A stretch of DNA of 64,000 nt from Rhynchopus sp. YZ270_cl-10 (Eukaryota; Euglenozoa; Diplonemea; Diplonemida; Diplonemidae), in assembly GCA_964035575.1 (NCBI GenBank), contig OZ037904.1:1116001-1180000 (forward strand). Reading direction: 5' to 3'. A program made the position numbers and the translations under genes. The notes beneath the pieces are model-generated. The model made no database searches. It saw only the letters and a list, made by a program, of their open reading frames with translations, and was not told the origin of the DNA. Positions 40,171 through 50,400 of this stretch are shown here, piece after piece. Positions within the stretch are counted from its first letter, which is position 1; the number at the start of each line of letters is the position of its first letter.

Positions 40171-43100
40171 CACATCCCGTGCGAACACGATTCGCAGCCG
40201 CCCTCGCATACAGGCTACTCCCCGACACCGGAGTTGGTGCACGTTGAGCGTGCACCACCCCAGGTGTCTCAGATGCCAGTTCTTCATGTCTCTGAAGTCT
40301 CTCAAATCTCTCAGGTGTCGCAGGTGGCACAGGTTTCTCCTCAGGTGTCGCAGGTGGTAAACGTTCCGGTGTCTCACGCTGTTCAGAGTCCACAGGTCTT
40401 GCTCCCACCCATCGCAGCCCTTGACGACGCACTCCCCTCAGGCGCAGTGCGGCACAGCTCCCACGACGAGGCGCCACTCACGCACTCCGAGGCCTGGGCA
40501 CGTTGCAACGAAACCTTCCATGCCTTCCGCAACCACCTGCAGCAGGTCGCCCTCCCCGCGCTTGTGTTCCCCGAGGTGGATGCGCTTGTCAGGCAGTACG
40601 TGAATGTGTACCGCGCGCTGCTGGGGCGTGCGGTGGTGTCAGCTGTGGAGCAGGCAGCAGAGGAGGACCTGGTGACACGCATGCGCGCCTTGCATGCGAC
40701 CGTGCAGGCAATCAACGACTGGACGCTGCAGGCACAGTCGCGTCTGCTGACGCTGCAGACGGAACAGGAGAAGGACGGCGCACGTCTGCGCATCGCTGTG
40801 GGGCGCTCCTTCGACTACGCAAACGCCTTCGAGGCAGAAGAGGGCGCACGCGAGGACACACTCGTCAAAGCCTTCTCTGACCGCTTCGGCGACCTTGCCG
40901 CGTCCACAGCGGCCACAACCCTGCGTACCCTTGAGAACGAGGTCGGCGCACTGCAGGACACACACCGCGCACAGCTCTCGCACTTCAAGGCACAGCAGGC
41001 ACACCTCCACAAAGAGTTCACGTCCTCCTTTGCCGAGCTGGTGGCCAAGCGACGTGCCCTGCGTGAGGAGAGTCTCTCCATGGACAAGCAGGAGGCCGCG
41101 GTGCACAGTGCGATACGTGCTGATGTTGCTCATGTGGACAACGCGTTGGAGCAGGTGCGTGGGCAGGCTGCGGTGCATTCGCCGAAGCATTTGGCACAGG
41201 ATTTGACACAAACGTTGCAAGACTTTCAGAGCTTTGCGACAGAAGCATTGCGTGTGCAGGGAGAGACCTTGCAGAGGGAGAGGGGGCGGCTGGACGTGCT
41301 TGACGTGGGTGGTGGTGCGCTGCAGCGTTTGGAGACTGAGGTGCAGCGTCTGGAGGTGCGCGGCAGTGAGGCGGCGGAGGCGTTGGCTGCGGCGGCGTCT
41401 GAGGCAGACGTACAGAAGCGTCGCCTTGAAGCCAGCGAGGCAGAGGCAGCAGACAAACGTGCCCAAAGCGACAAGGCAAACGAGGAGGAGGTGCTCCGCA
41501 TGCGCCAGCAGGCAGACACCTACATCCGCCAGACACAGCAGGCCTTCAGCAAAGGTGTCGGCGAGCTCATGCGCAGGGCACGCGAGCTGGGCAGCCCGAA
41601 GCAAGAGGCGCCTGCAACACCAGCAAAGGCGCAGGTGGACACGGCCACGCCACAGCACAGCCAGCACGACACAGCGACAGGCACCGAGGCAGGCACAGGG
41701 ACATCGTTCTCAGAAGGTTCGCCGCGTGTGGCAGGCACAGCCTCTGAAGCCGTGACAGGGACAGGAACAGCAGAGACGTCTGCGTACGACGCCTATACGC
41801 CGTCGTGCACAGCGTCTGCACCGTACACAGACCGCACGCCACGCAGAACGCCACAGCCGCCGCTGCAGAGCGTAGACCAGCAGACGCACACGTCGTACGC
41901 GTCGCTGCCGCTCCCAACACCACGTGCTGCGACTGCGATACGCACACCTTCGGACCACCCACAGCGTGAGGCCAGTGTAGTGTCTGCGACGCCCTCAGTG
42001 CAACCCTCAGTGCAGCCCTTTGTGCAGGCACAGTCAGTGCAGCCCTTTGTGGACCCGCTTCCTGTGTACGAGACGCAGGCGTGGGGTGGGGCTGGTGAGC
42101 AGCGTAGTGCACAGCGTAGTGTTCAGCGGAGTGTTGTACAGCACGGCCAGCAACGTGCCGAGGCTGCAACACAGGCGTGCTGCGACATGGCTAACACTGC
42201 TGTGCAGACAGACGACACCTCAGCCCCTGAGGACGGTGTCTGGCAGCAGGCTGCATATGCACAGTTCGAGACCCGCGAGGCAGCACTGCGTGAGGAGGAG
42301 CGCCGCATCCAGCAGCTCCACAAGGACGCCATCTTCGCAGCCGACAGTGCCGAGCGCTACGAGCATGAGAGGCGTCTGCAGGAGCGTGACCACACAGAGT
42401 CGTCTGCGAAGCTGGAGCTGGCTCGGCGCGAGCTGGAGCTGCTGCAGACACGCGACAGCGACAACCAGAACCTCATCCGAGAGCTGACACGGCGCTGCGA
42501 CGAGCACGACTACCAGCTGCACGACGTGTTGAGCGAGCGTGACGACCTGGAGGCACGTCTGGTGCGCATGACACACGACCACAACAGCCTTGCACAGGAC
42601 AATGCGTCGCTGCGCCAGCAGAACAACAGCCTTGCAGACGACCTAGACAGCGGGCGCGAGCTGGCAGCACGTGAGGTGAAGCAGACCCTTGCCAACACCG
42701 ACACACGTCTGCAGCATGCGACACGCGAGGCTGCGGAGCTGGAGGCAACCTTCAAGACGAACACCACACAGCTGCGTGCTGAGCTGGCAGACGCACTCAA
42801 ACGCGCTGCCGAAGCAGAGTCTCTAGCGATGGAGCTGCAGCGTACCACACAGAGCGAGCGCACGCAGACCAGCATTGCCGAGCGCCGTGTCCAGCAGCTC
42901 GAGGACGAGGCTAGGGATGCGAAGACAGCCTTCATGACGGAGAAGCGGGCGCTGCACGAGGACTACACACGGGGCGTGGATGCGCTCAAGGCTGCGAATG
43001 CAGAACGTGAACGTCTGAAGGCTGAGGCGGCAGGGGTGCGCCAGGAGATGGAGAAGATGAAGGCACACCACACAAAGCAGCCTGCACATATTGAGCGTGA

Positions 43101-43449
43101 GAAGGACCTGCTGAAGGAGCGGTGTGACGCTGTGCAGCTGGCGCACAGTCTGCAGGACGAGGTGGCGGCTCTGCGTACACAGGCCATGCGGCAGGAGGGC
43201 AAGATGCTGCTTGAGATGGACAGGCTACGACGTCCACAGCAGCAGCAGCAGCAGCAGCAGGCCGCAGACGTGCCTGGATACTCGCCCTACACACGCACGC
43301 CTTCCCGCTCGCCGTCCACGATCCTCCACCCCCAGTCGCTCTCGGCACGTGCACGAAGCAGGAGTGCAGACCACACACCAGTGCCGCTGCCTCCTCCAGG
43401 GTACATCCGCCTGGGGAGGAGTGCAAGCAGGTCACCAGCAGGTCTCTGA
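39838..43449 (+). CDS. Large coiled-coil protein with Gln repeat
   Basis: A 1203-residue soluble protein. Residues 1-80 form a compact charged domain (RVVVSGAKRYLLTRDVARDW, KLWLLPGDDDDEE) that I cannot assign. A Val-Ser-Gln repeat (VSQISQVSQVAQVSPQVSQV) lies near 155-175. Two long coiled-coil zones follow (about 210-590 and 805-1130), separated by a Thr/Pro-rich linker with repeated QPSVQPFVQAQSVQPFV. A run of eight to nine Gln lies near 1135, and a basic Ser/Arg-rich tail (SARARSRSADHT) ends the protein. Such layout suggests a cytoskeletal, centrosomal or tethering scaffold. The next gene encodes another coiled-coil protein with a similar basic tail. Acceptors upstream end CACAG and CTCAG. 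Single exon. Confidence 0.85.
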
Positions 43450-43989
43450 GGAGGCGTAGGGAAAAATGGTCTCGAAAAATAAACGTGTCGGGGAGAAAGG
43501 GGCAAAGCCTGAACAAAGTCCCAACTTTTCTGAGACCAAAAAAAGGCGGCAGTTGTTCCTCGGGTGCTTGTCGATACAATGCGTCAATACACCGAAGCGA
43601 ACAAAATGCAAAGATGTGTGTGCATGTGTCTATCGGACAGTGCCTTCATCTTTCAAAAAATAAATTCTCTCCCGTGTGCCTGCATCCGTTGAGGGTGTTG
43701 TGCACCAAATAGTTTATCGCTCCCCTCCCCTCTTTTTTTTTTTGTTGTTGTATGCAAAAAAACAAAAATGTATTTTGTAGTGTAGAAAATTCAATACGGA
43801 ACCCCCACCCCCACCTATATCCATTTCTTTCAATTTCTGTGTCTTTTAACGCAAGGCTTCGATTCGTCTCATAAAACATTCTCCAGTACACATTTGTGCT
43901 TGTGCTGACTAAGCACAGTGGGCTTAATGTCTGCACCTCTTCCATATGTAGCACTGCACACGTCACCATGCTGTTCTTCCAGGCCCTGA
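43450..43989. other. Intergenic spacer
   Basis: AT-rich, with an A'-like tail (43612-43660, GTGCCTTCATCTTTCAAA) and a diverged group A copy (43906-43935, CTGACTAAGC-ACAGTGG-GCTTAATG). No gene on the + strand. Confidence 0.5.
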
Positions 43990-44202
43990 TCACCTTTGAG
44001 AGGTGTGGCTGTAGGCGCTTTTGTCCTCGTTGTAGTCCTTATGTTTTGTGAAGAGCAGCAAACTTCCGCTGTCCATCCGCACGTACGTGGCCCGTGCCGC
44101 GCTGCCGTACTCGCGCACTGCCCAGGTTCCATAAGCCCAGGTAAGCAAGACGTGCAGCTGGGGCATTCGGGCGTCGTTGGCGGGGGATGCTTGCGCGATC
44201 AT
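43990..44202 (-). pseudogene. Possible small gene or exon remnant on the - strand
   Basis: A GC-rich patch with codon use like the real genes reads as MIAQASPANDARMPQLHV and on, through WAYGTWAVREYGSAARAT, about 70 residues from ATG 44202. The frame is open further upstream to a pyrimidine-rich tract CTCCTGTACAG (ending at about 44255 on the - strand), which looks like an acceptor. The 3' end CTCAAAG-GTGATC could be a donor or simply precede the TGA stop. It is the only coding-like - strand patch between 4.7 and 51 kb. It may be an exon of a decayed gene; no family recognised. Confidence 0.3.
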
Positions 44203-44590
44203 CGCCGCGAGGTGGGCGTCCACGCACTCGTGTGCGTGAGCGATGTCCACTACCTGTACAGGAGTGGAGGGGGAGAGGGCCGCGACGGACGCACTTGGAC
44301 AGTGCCCTTGTTTTTTTAAATTTGCTTTAAAAATTCAATTTTATTAACAATGTGCAAAAAGGGCGCCATTGACTTGCGCAAAAGGGGAAACATCATGGGG
44401 GATCGACACACCGGCTTCGTCTCTGCTCTCTGTAGGATCACCTTCAAAACTTTCTTCTTGACGTGATGTACTATTATTTTTTGACTGAGATGCGTTTTAG
44501 CACGTTTCAACCACTCTTTTTTCTTCCCCACCTCCTCCCGCACCCCCCACCAGCACGCACCCGTACACCACACCTACACCACCCTCCCAA

Positions 44591-44602
44591 ATGGAACGAT
44601 AG
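44591..44602 (+). promoter_or_regulatory. Minimal upstream ORF
   Basis: ATG GAA CGA TAG lies in the leader, 6 nt before the main start and 38 nt after the CACCAG acceptor (44553). A three-codon uORF this close would be expected to lower initiation at the main ATG or work by reinitiation. Inference only. Confidence 0.4.
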
Positions 44603-44607
44603 GAACA

Positions 44608-46941
44608 ATGTCAGACCCAACTACCTCATTTGCACCCGATGGTGAAGGTGCACTTGCGGGCGTCACCAGCGCTGCAGCCGTCGCTGGTGTGCCCCCTACG
44701 TCCACGCTCTCTGGGCGCACCCCTCTTGCACTGCCACCCGCACAGCCCGCACAACCACAAAGCCTAGCAATGCCGTCTCAGCTCCCACCACCACGCGCAC
44801 GACCACACCCTGACGGCATGCGCGGCACACATGGTTCACGCCCTCTGGGTGTCGTGCCCTACTTGATCGGTGCTAAGGCGAAGAGCGTGGAGATGTACTC
44901 AGGGGTGCTGTACTGCATGAGTCAGGACAGGGGGTCGCTGCTGGGGCGGCGTGCAGCAGGGTACAAACGACGGTTCTGTTCTGCAGATGCCTACACGCTG
45001 TCTGTGTGGGGGTCGCAGGAAGCGTGGGCGGAGAGAGACTACTCCAAACAGAAGATGGTTATACACTACCGCGACATGTTTGCGTTTGTGCCTGCGTTCA
45101 CTGCAGCGCAGGGCGCGCCAGGAGAATACCACATCCAGGCGGTTCGCAGCCATGGCGGCGCACTGTGGAACTACTTCGGCTTCTACACAAGCAAGAAGGA
45201 GGCGCTCCTCTTCGCAGCACCCTCCTACGTCGACTACGATGGTTGGACGCAGTTCATCGCACGCTACGTCCTTGATGAGCGTGCCTTTGTCACTGCCTTT
45301 CCTGAAACCCGTCGCAGCATTGCAGTCCAGGCAGGAGAAGGAGGAGCACCTGACACCACTTCCCCCACCCGTGGGTATGCAGCAGACGCTGCGTCGCTGT
45401 CGCCACACATCCTATCAGAGACGTCGCCACTGCTGCCATTGGAGGAGGAGGAGGAGGGGGAGGGGGAGGGTGGTGATGTCACAGCAGCACCGTCGCCGTC
45501 GCCCACCCTGCCGCCCCTCACTGAGGGCGAGGGTGTGGGCATGGTGGAGGTGTCGGAGACCACGGCGCGACTGGCGTTGTGTAGAGAAGAGTTCTCTGCG
45601 TATCTGCATGCATCGTTGGGGTTGTCGCAGGTGACGGGGCACGTGGCACCGTCGTTTGCGATGTCGTTGGACACAACGGTGCCGCAGCATTTGAAGGAGC
45701 ACCCTTTGGTGGCGTCTGAGTCGCAGCGTGTGCAGCATGCGCACAGGCAGGGGGCAGTGGCGGCGCAGCAGAAGGTGGCGCAGTTGGAGGCCCTGCTGCA
45801 CCATAAGGACGATGTGATCGAGAGGATGCGTACGGCAGGCATGCAGGTGCCCTCGATACGCTGGGCCGATGGTGAGAACGTAGAGGATGTAGTAGAGGAT
45901 GCAGGCCACGCTGCGCCGTCTGCAGAGCCTGTGCAGCGACAGACGGCGGAGCTGAAGCGTCTGCGCAAGGAGCTGCAGCAGTACCGCACACCCGAGCACG
46001 CCTCCCTGACGTCGGAGCTGCTGCGCAAGGAACAGCGCCTACGCGAAGCAGAGGCACGTCTTGAAGAGCTTGAGGCAGCAGTCGACGTCGACTCCGTCGC
46101 AATGGTGAAGCGCCTGCAAGCAGAGCTCCTGCACGCAAAGCAGTCGACACGCGCAAAGGAGCACATCTCCCGCCAGCGCCTTTCCATGGCACAGCGCTCT
46201 CGCGATGCGATGATGTCCTCTGTACGCGACGAGCTGTCGCAGCTGCACACCCGCCTCGACTACACGAACACCTCGATCTCGGCACTGCACGACACACCTG
46301 CACAGCCCAGAGTCCTGCCGCAGGATGATGACGCAACATCGTCGGAGGTGTCCTCCGAACACACGGACGACATGGCAGCGTTGTCGCAAGCTGTCAAGAC
46401 GTCATCCAGGCATAAACCCTTAGTGCAGCTCAAGCTGCTTGGCGAGCCGAGCACCTGCATCGGTGCACGTGGTGACTTCCACACAAAGCTGTGGTCCGAC
46501 GGAGGTGAGATCCTGCAGGAAGGCTCCTTCGACGACCCACAGCCCTGCAACGGTGTCGTGCCGACCGTGAACCGTGTGTGGCGCTTCCGCACGCTGGGGG
46601 AGGACGAGAACGAGGTCACACTCTCCCTTGTTGTCGCGCCCAAGGGTGCGCCACGCGCACGCCGCAGACGTCCGCCTGCCGTGCGCAGCCCGTCCGTGCT
46701 CGACACACCACACCGCCACACCTCACGAGGCAGCGGCTACTGGAGCGCCCGCAAGTCGTCCCCAGCAGGACTCCACTCCGCGCGATCTCGGAGCACAATG
46801 ACAACACGGCGGAGTGTACAGACGCGGGAGGGAAGCAGGGCACGCGCATCGAGTCGGGGACGCAGTGTGGGAGGAGGAGAAAGTGGAGGAGTGGGGTCTG
46901 TAGAGTATGCAATAGTTTCTTCTTCTTCTTCTTCTTTGTAG
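44608..46941 (+). CDS. PH-like domain and coiled-coil protein
   Basis: A 777-residue protein. After a Pro/Ala-rich N-terminus (1-70) comes a pleckstrin-homology-like domain (about 88-215; VEMYSGVLYCMS, YKRRFCSADAYTLSVWGS, YDGWTQFIARYVL), with the expected basic residues and a C-terminal helix containing Trp. An acidic Glu run (EEEEEGEGEGG, about 278) follows, then coiled coil (about 380-555; KRLRKELQQYRT, EEVEL-type heptads). A beta-rich domain (about 603-685; VQLKLLGEPSTCIGARGDFH, NRVWRFRTLGEDENEVTL) has an unknown fold. The tail is basic and Ser-rich, ending in poly-Ser encoded by TCT/TTC repeats. Likely a membrane-associated (phosphoinositide-binding) scaffold. Acceptor CCCCACCAG at 44553. 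Single exon. Confidence 0.8.
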   Translation: MSDPTTSFAPDGEGALAGVTSAAAVAGVPPTSTLSGRTPLALPPAQPAQPQSLAMPSQLPPPRARPHPDGMRGTHGSRPLGVVPYLIGAKAKSVEMYSGVLYCMSQDRGSLLGRRAAGYKRRFCSADAYTLSVWGSQEAWAERDYSKQKMVIHYRDMFAFVPAFTAAQGAPGEYHIQAVRSHGGALWNYFGFYTSKKEALLFAAPSYVDYDGWTQFIARYVLDERAFVTAFPETRRSIAVQAGEGGAPDTTSPTRGYAADAASLSPHILSETSPLLPLEEEEEGEGEGGDVTAAPSPSPTLPPLTEGEGVGMVEVSETTARLALCREEFSAYLHASLGLSQVTGHVAPSFAMSLDTTVPQHLKEHPLVASESQRVQHAHRQGAVAAQQKVAQLEALLHHKDDVIERMRTAGMQVPSIRWADGENVEDVVEDAGHAAPSAEPVQRQTAELKRLRKELQQYRTPEHASLTSELLRKEQRLREAEARLEELEAAVDVDSVAMVKRLQAELLHAKQSTRAKEHISRQRLSMAQRSRDAMMSSVRDELSQLHTRLDYTNTSISALHDTPAQPRVLPQDDDATSSEVSSEHTDDMAALSQAVKTSSRHKPLVQLKLLGEPSTCIGARGDFHTKLWSDGGEILQEGSFDDPQPCNGVVPTVNRVWRFRTLGEDENEVTLSLVVAPKGAPRARRRRPPAVRSPSVLDTPHRHTSRGSGYWSARKSSPAGLHSARSRSTMTTRRSVQTREGSRARASSRGRSVGGGESGGVGSVEYAIVSSSSSSL

Positions 46942-47435
46942 GTTTTTCTACACTTTTGATCATCCACACACACACAGGTTGTCTTGCATTTCACCTCCAC
47001 GACCGTCATATCCAGTACGGCGGAAATGGAGTAAAAACCAACGATGAATCTTGCAGACGCAGCAACTCAGACCACGTTGTCAACAATAATTGAAGAGACG
47101 AAAACGAATCCCTCTTTAGGTGGGCTCATAACGATTGATAAACATACCCACGTGGGTGGAGGCTGCCAATACACCCCTTAGATAGACCAGTGCTTTCTTT
47201 ATCCTTAGGGTGAAACGTTTTGCATTAGCGGACCACATCCTAGTTAGTTCTTTTGCTTTGTACCAATACAATAGATAGAGTAGTGGGAAATGCGATAAAA
47301 TATTTTAGACCACAAAAAATATACAAGAAACGGCCGGACCATTTGAACACTGCCTCCGCCTTCCCCATCACCTTCACCCCACACCACCCAGGTCTGACTG
47401 ACACTAACCTTTACCTCCCCCTCCCACCTCACCCT
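46942..47435. other. Intergenic spacer
   Basis: No gene. A C-rich tract (47355-47392) ending CACCACCCAG is the likely acceptor for the surface-protein gene. Nothing else seen. Confidence 0.55.
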
Positions 47436-50400
47436 ATGAGGATGTGTCGTGCTGTCTGCCTCTGCACGATGTTGTCGGTGTCGTTGCTGCACAGTGTGCA
47501 GGGATTTGTTGAGCTCGGGTACGTGACAACGACGCTGTCTGCGGACGACGACATCAGCGCCGCTGTGGCGGGGGATGCTGTGCTGCTCTCGTCGCCTAGC
47601 GCGCACGTTGTGGTGGACACAACGACGAAGTCCGCAATGACTGTGACCAGCACAAAGACGACAGCAACAGGGATGATTGCAGGTGTCGGCAGCTCAGATG
47701 ACCTGCTTTTCTATGTGACAGAAAACAATATTGAGTTCGCGACCCTCACTGACAAGCTTGTCTCGGGTGCGTGGGGCACACGCAGCAGGCTGGCAGCGTC
47801 GACTTGTGGCACAGCAGCTGTGTCGCGTGCAGACAAGGCTGTGGTCTTCAACCTCGGGCAGAACAAGTTTGCCTTCATCACCGGCAGGAGCATCGATACC
47901 ACAACAGCAGACGTGGCCCTCGCACCCACAACAGACTGGTCGGCGTACCTCGTCAACACTGCAGCCAGTCTCAAATGCCATCCCATCGCCGCTAGCAAGA
48001 CCTTCGTGATCACAGGGGACGGTGCCGAAGTGGTGGTCCTCGAACGGCCCTCCTCCGGCGCAGGCCAGAACGGACCAGACTTCGTAGCAGCAGACTTTCT
48101 CACAGGGACAACCGCGATGGCCAAAGTCAACAAGTTCGCCATCATGGAGCCTGAGAACTGTGGCGGCGTGCATTGTGCGTTCGCGGCTGGCACCGAGGGC
48201 ATCAAAGGCATCATCATCGAGGCAGGTGTCAAGGTCGAGGTGTCGCCCACCTTTGCAGAGTCGTCAGCACACCTTGCTGGCAACATCCAGTCCATGGGCA
48301 CGTACAAGACCTTTCTCAGTGTGGCCACGAACTACCGCATCTTCTACTACCAGGTGATTGCGCCGGGAGGGGGAAATTCCTTCCCGTCTCTGCAGCTCGT
48401 GGACGCATGGGGGTTTGCAAATGAGCACGTGCCTGCACAGCTGTGGATGGCAACAGAGAACATCCTGCTCGTGGCAGTGCAGAACATGCTGCATTCAGTG
48501 AAATTCGGTCAGGACAACGTCATCCCCACACCGGAGTACAAAGGATGCTTTTCGACGACAAAGCTGAATGGCGGAGACCTGCTGGGCGGGCCAACAAGCT
48601 CAGATGGCACGTTTGCGTCAGTAGTGGAGTGCAGTGAGTTCTGCTACTTCAGAGCAAAGTCTGCCCCGTTCGAGTATTTCGGTTTAACAAAAGGAAATGA
48701 GTGCATCTGCGGACGCAACAGGGGGAAGTCTAGTGATCCTGACGAGTCCGCTTGTACGATGGCATGTACGCTCGACAGCGCTGATAAATGCGGAGGTCCA
48801 GACGATGTGAACGTTTACCTCCTGTTTGGGGCTGACACATGGGCCCCAGACACCGAGCCGCCAGCCACACCAGCGCCGCCAACTCCCGCACCACCGACCC
48901 CCTCGCCACCAACACCATCGCCACCAACACCATCGCCACCAACACCATCTCCACCGACGCCTTCACCGCCGACACCGTCACCACCAACACCGTCTCCTCC
49001 GACACCGTCACCACCGACTCCCTCGCCACCTACACCCGCGCCACCTACACCATCGCCGCCGACGCCGTCTCCTCCGACGCCTTCACCGCCGACACCGTCA
49101 CCACCTACACTCTCGCCTCCGACACCTGCGCCTGCGACTCCCGCACCACCTACTCCATCACCACCGACCCCCTCGCCACCAACACCTGCGCCTGAGACGT
49201 CGGCACCTCTCACACCTGCGCCACCGACACTCGCACCAGACACAGAAGCACCTCAGACAGATGCGCCACCTACAGCACAGCCCACACAGCTCCCAGTGGG
49301 GGACACATTTGCCCCTCCTACCACAGCACCCGCGACGGCAGCGCCGCCCACAGGCGCCCCAGCCACACAGGCACCGGACACCGCTTCCCCACCCACGCAA
49401 GCACCGCCCACACTCGCACCAGACACGGAAGCACCTCAGACAGATGCGCCACCTACAGCACAGCCCACACAGCTCCCAGTGGGGGACACATTTGCCCCAC
49501 CGACCACAGCACCCGCGACGGCAGCACCGCCAACAGGCGCCCCAGCCACACAGGCACCGGACACCGCTTCCCCACCCACGGACCCTCCACAGACGCTGGC
49601 GCCACCCACCCCGGCACCGACCACCGCAGCACCCGCAACACCAGTCCCGACAGACGCACCTGCCACGTTTGCACCAAAGACAGTGGCACCACCGATAACA
49701 GCATCACCGGCAACAGCAGCACCTGTGACACCAGCACCTGCAACACTCGTGCCAGAAACAGACCCGCCACTCAACAGCTCCCTCGAGACTGAGTCGCCCA
49801 CACTCCCCACCGTCCGTGCACGTGAGTTGCAGAAGTCTGCCAACACCATTGCGACCTCCGCAGGCGCTGTCATCTCAGTCGCCTCTATCGCAGGTGGTAC
49901 TTCTGGCAGCAGTGCACCTGGCAATGTCATGATCATCTCGAACGTGGAGTGCTCATCCGAGATCGACGACACGGAGGACATGGAGTTGCTGCTGCACCCT
50001 CTGCAGTTCCGCATCGACGGTGTGCCCGCAGCAGGCGCGATCGTGGGCAACATTGCACTATGGGCATGTGTGGTCGGCGTCTTCACTCTTGTTGTGTACA
50101 TCCTCTCGTACCTCAACATTGGTGTCAAGCGCAACGAGTACCAAGGCGAGGTCAGCAGCTGGGTTAAGGCGTCGTCGCTTCTGCGCTTCCCATCCGTCCT
50201 GATGCCTGTCCCGTTGCTGCTTGTGGCTGGGGTTGTGCAGTCGAGCTTCGACATTGTGTTCCACCCACGCGATAGCACCGCTGTAAACGTGATCGGATAT
50301 TTCGGGTTGATAGCGACGGCCGCCTTCACAGCATTCCTGTGGAAGGTGAGCACAGTGCCAATGGCCTCCATCCAGCCTCTGCAGGAGCCACGTGGTGCTG

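Noticed and set aside
48815-49698. Long frames antisense and out of frame to the WSC protein stalk (Gly/Val- or His/Arg-rich)
   Set aside because: They are shadows of the Pro/Thr codon repeats of the + strand gene.
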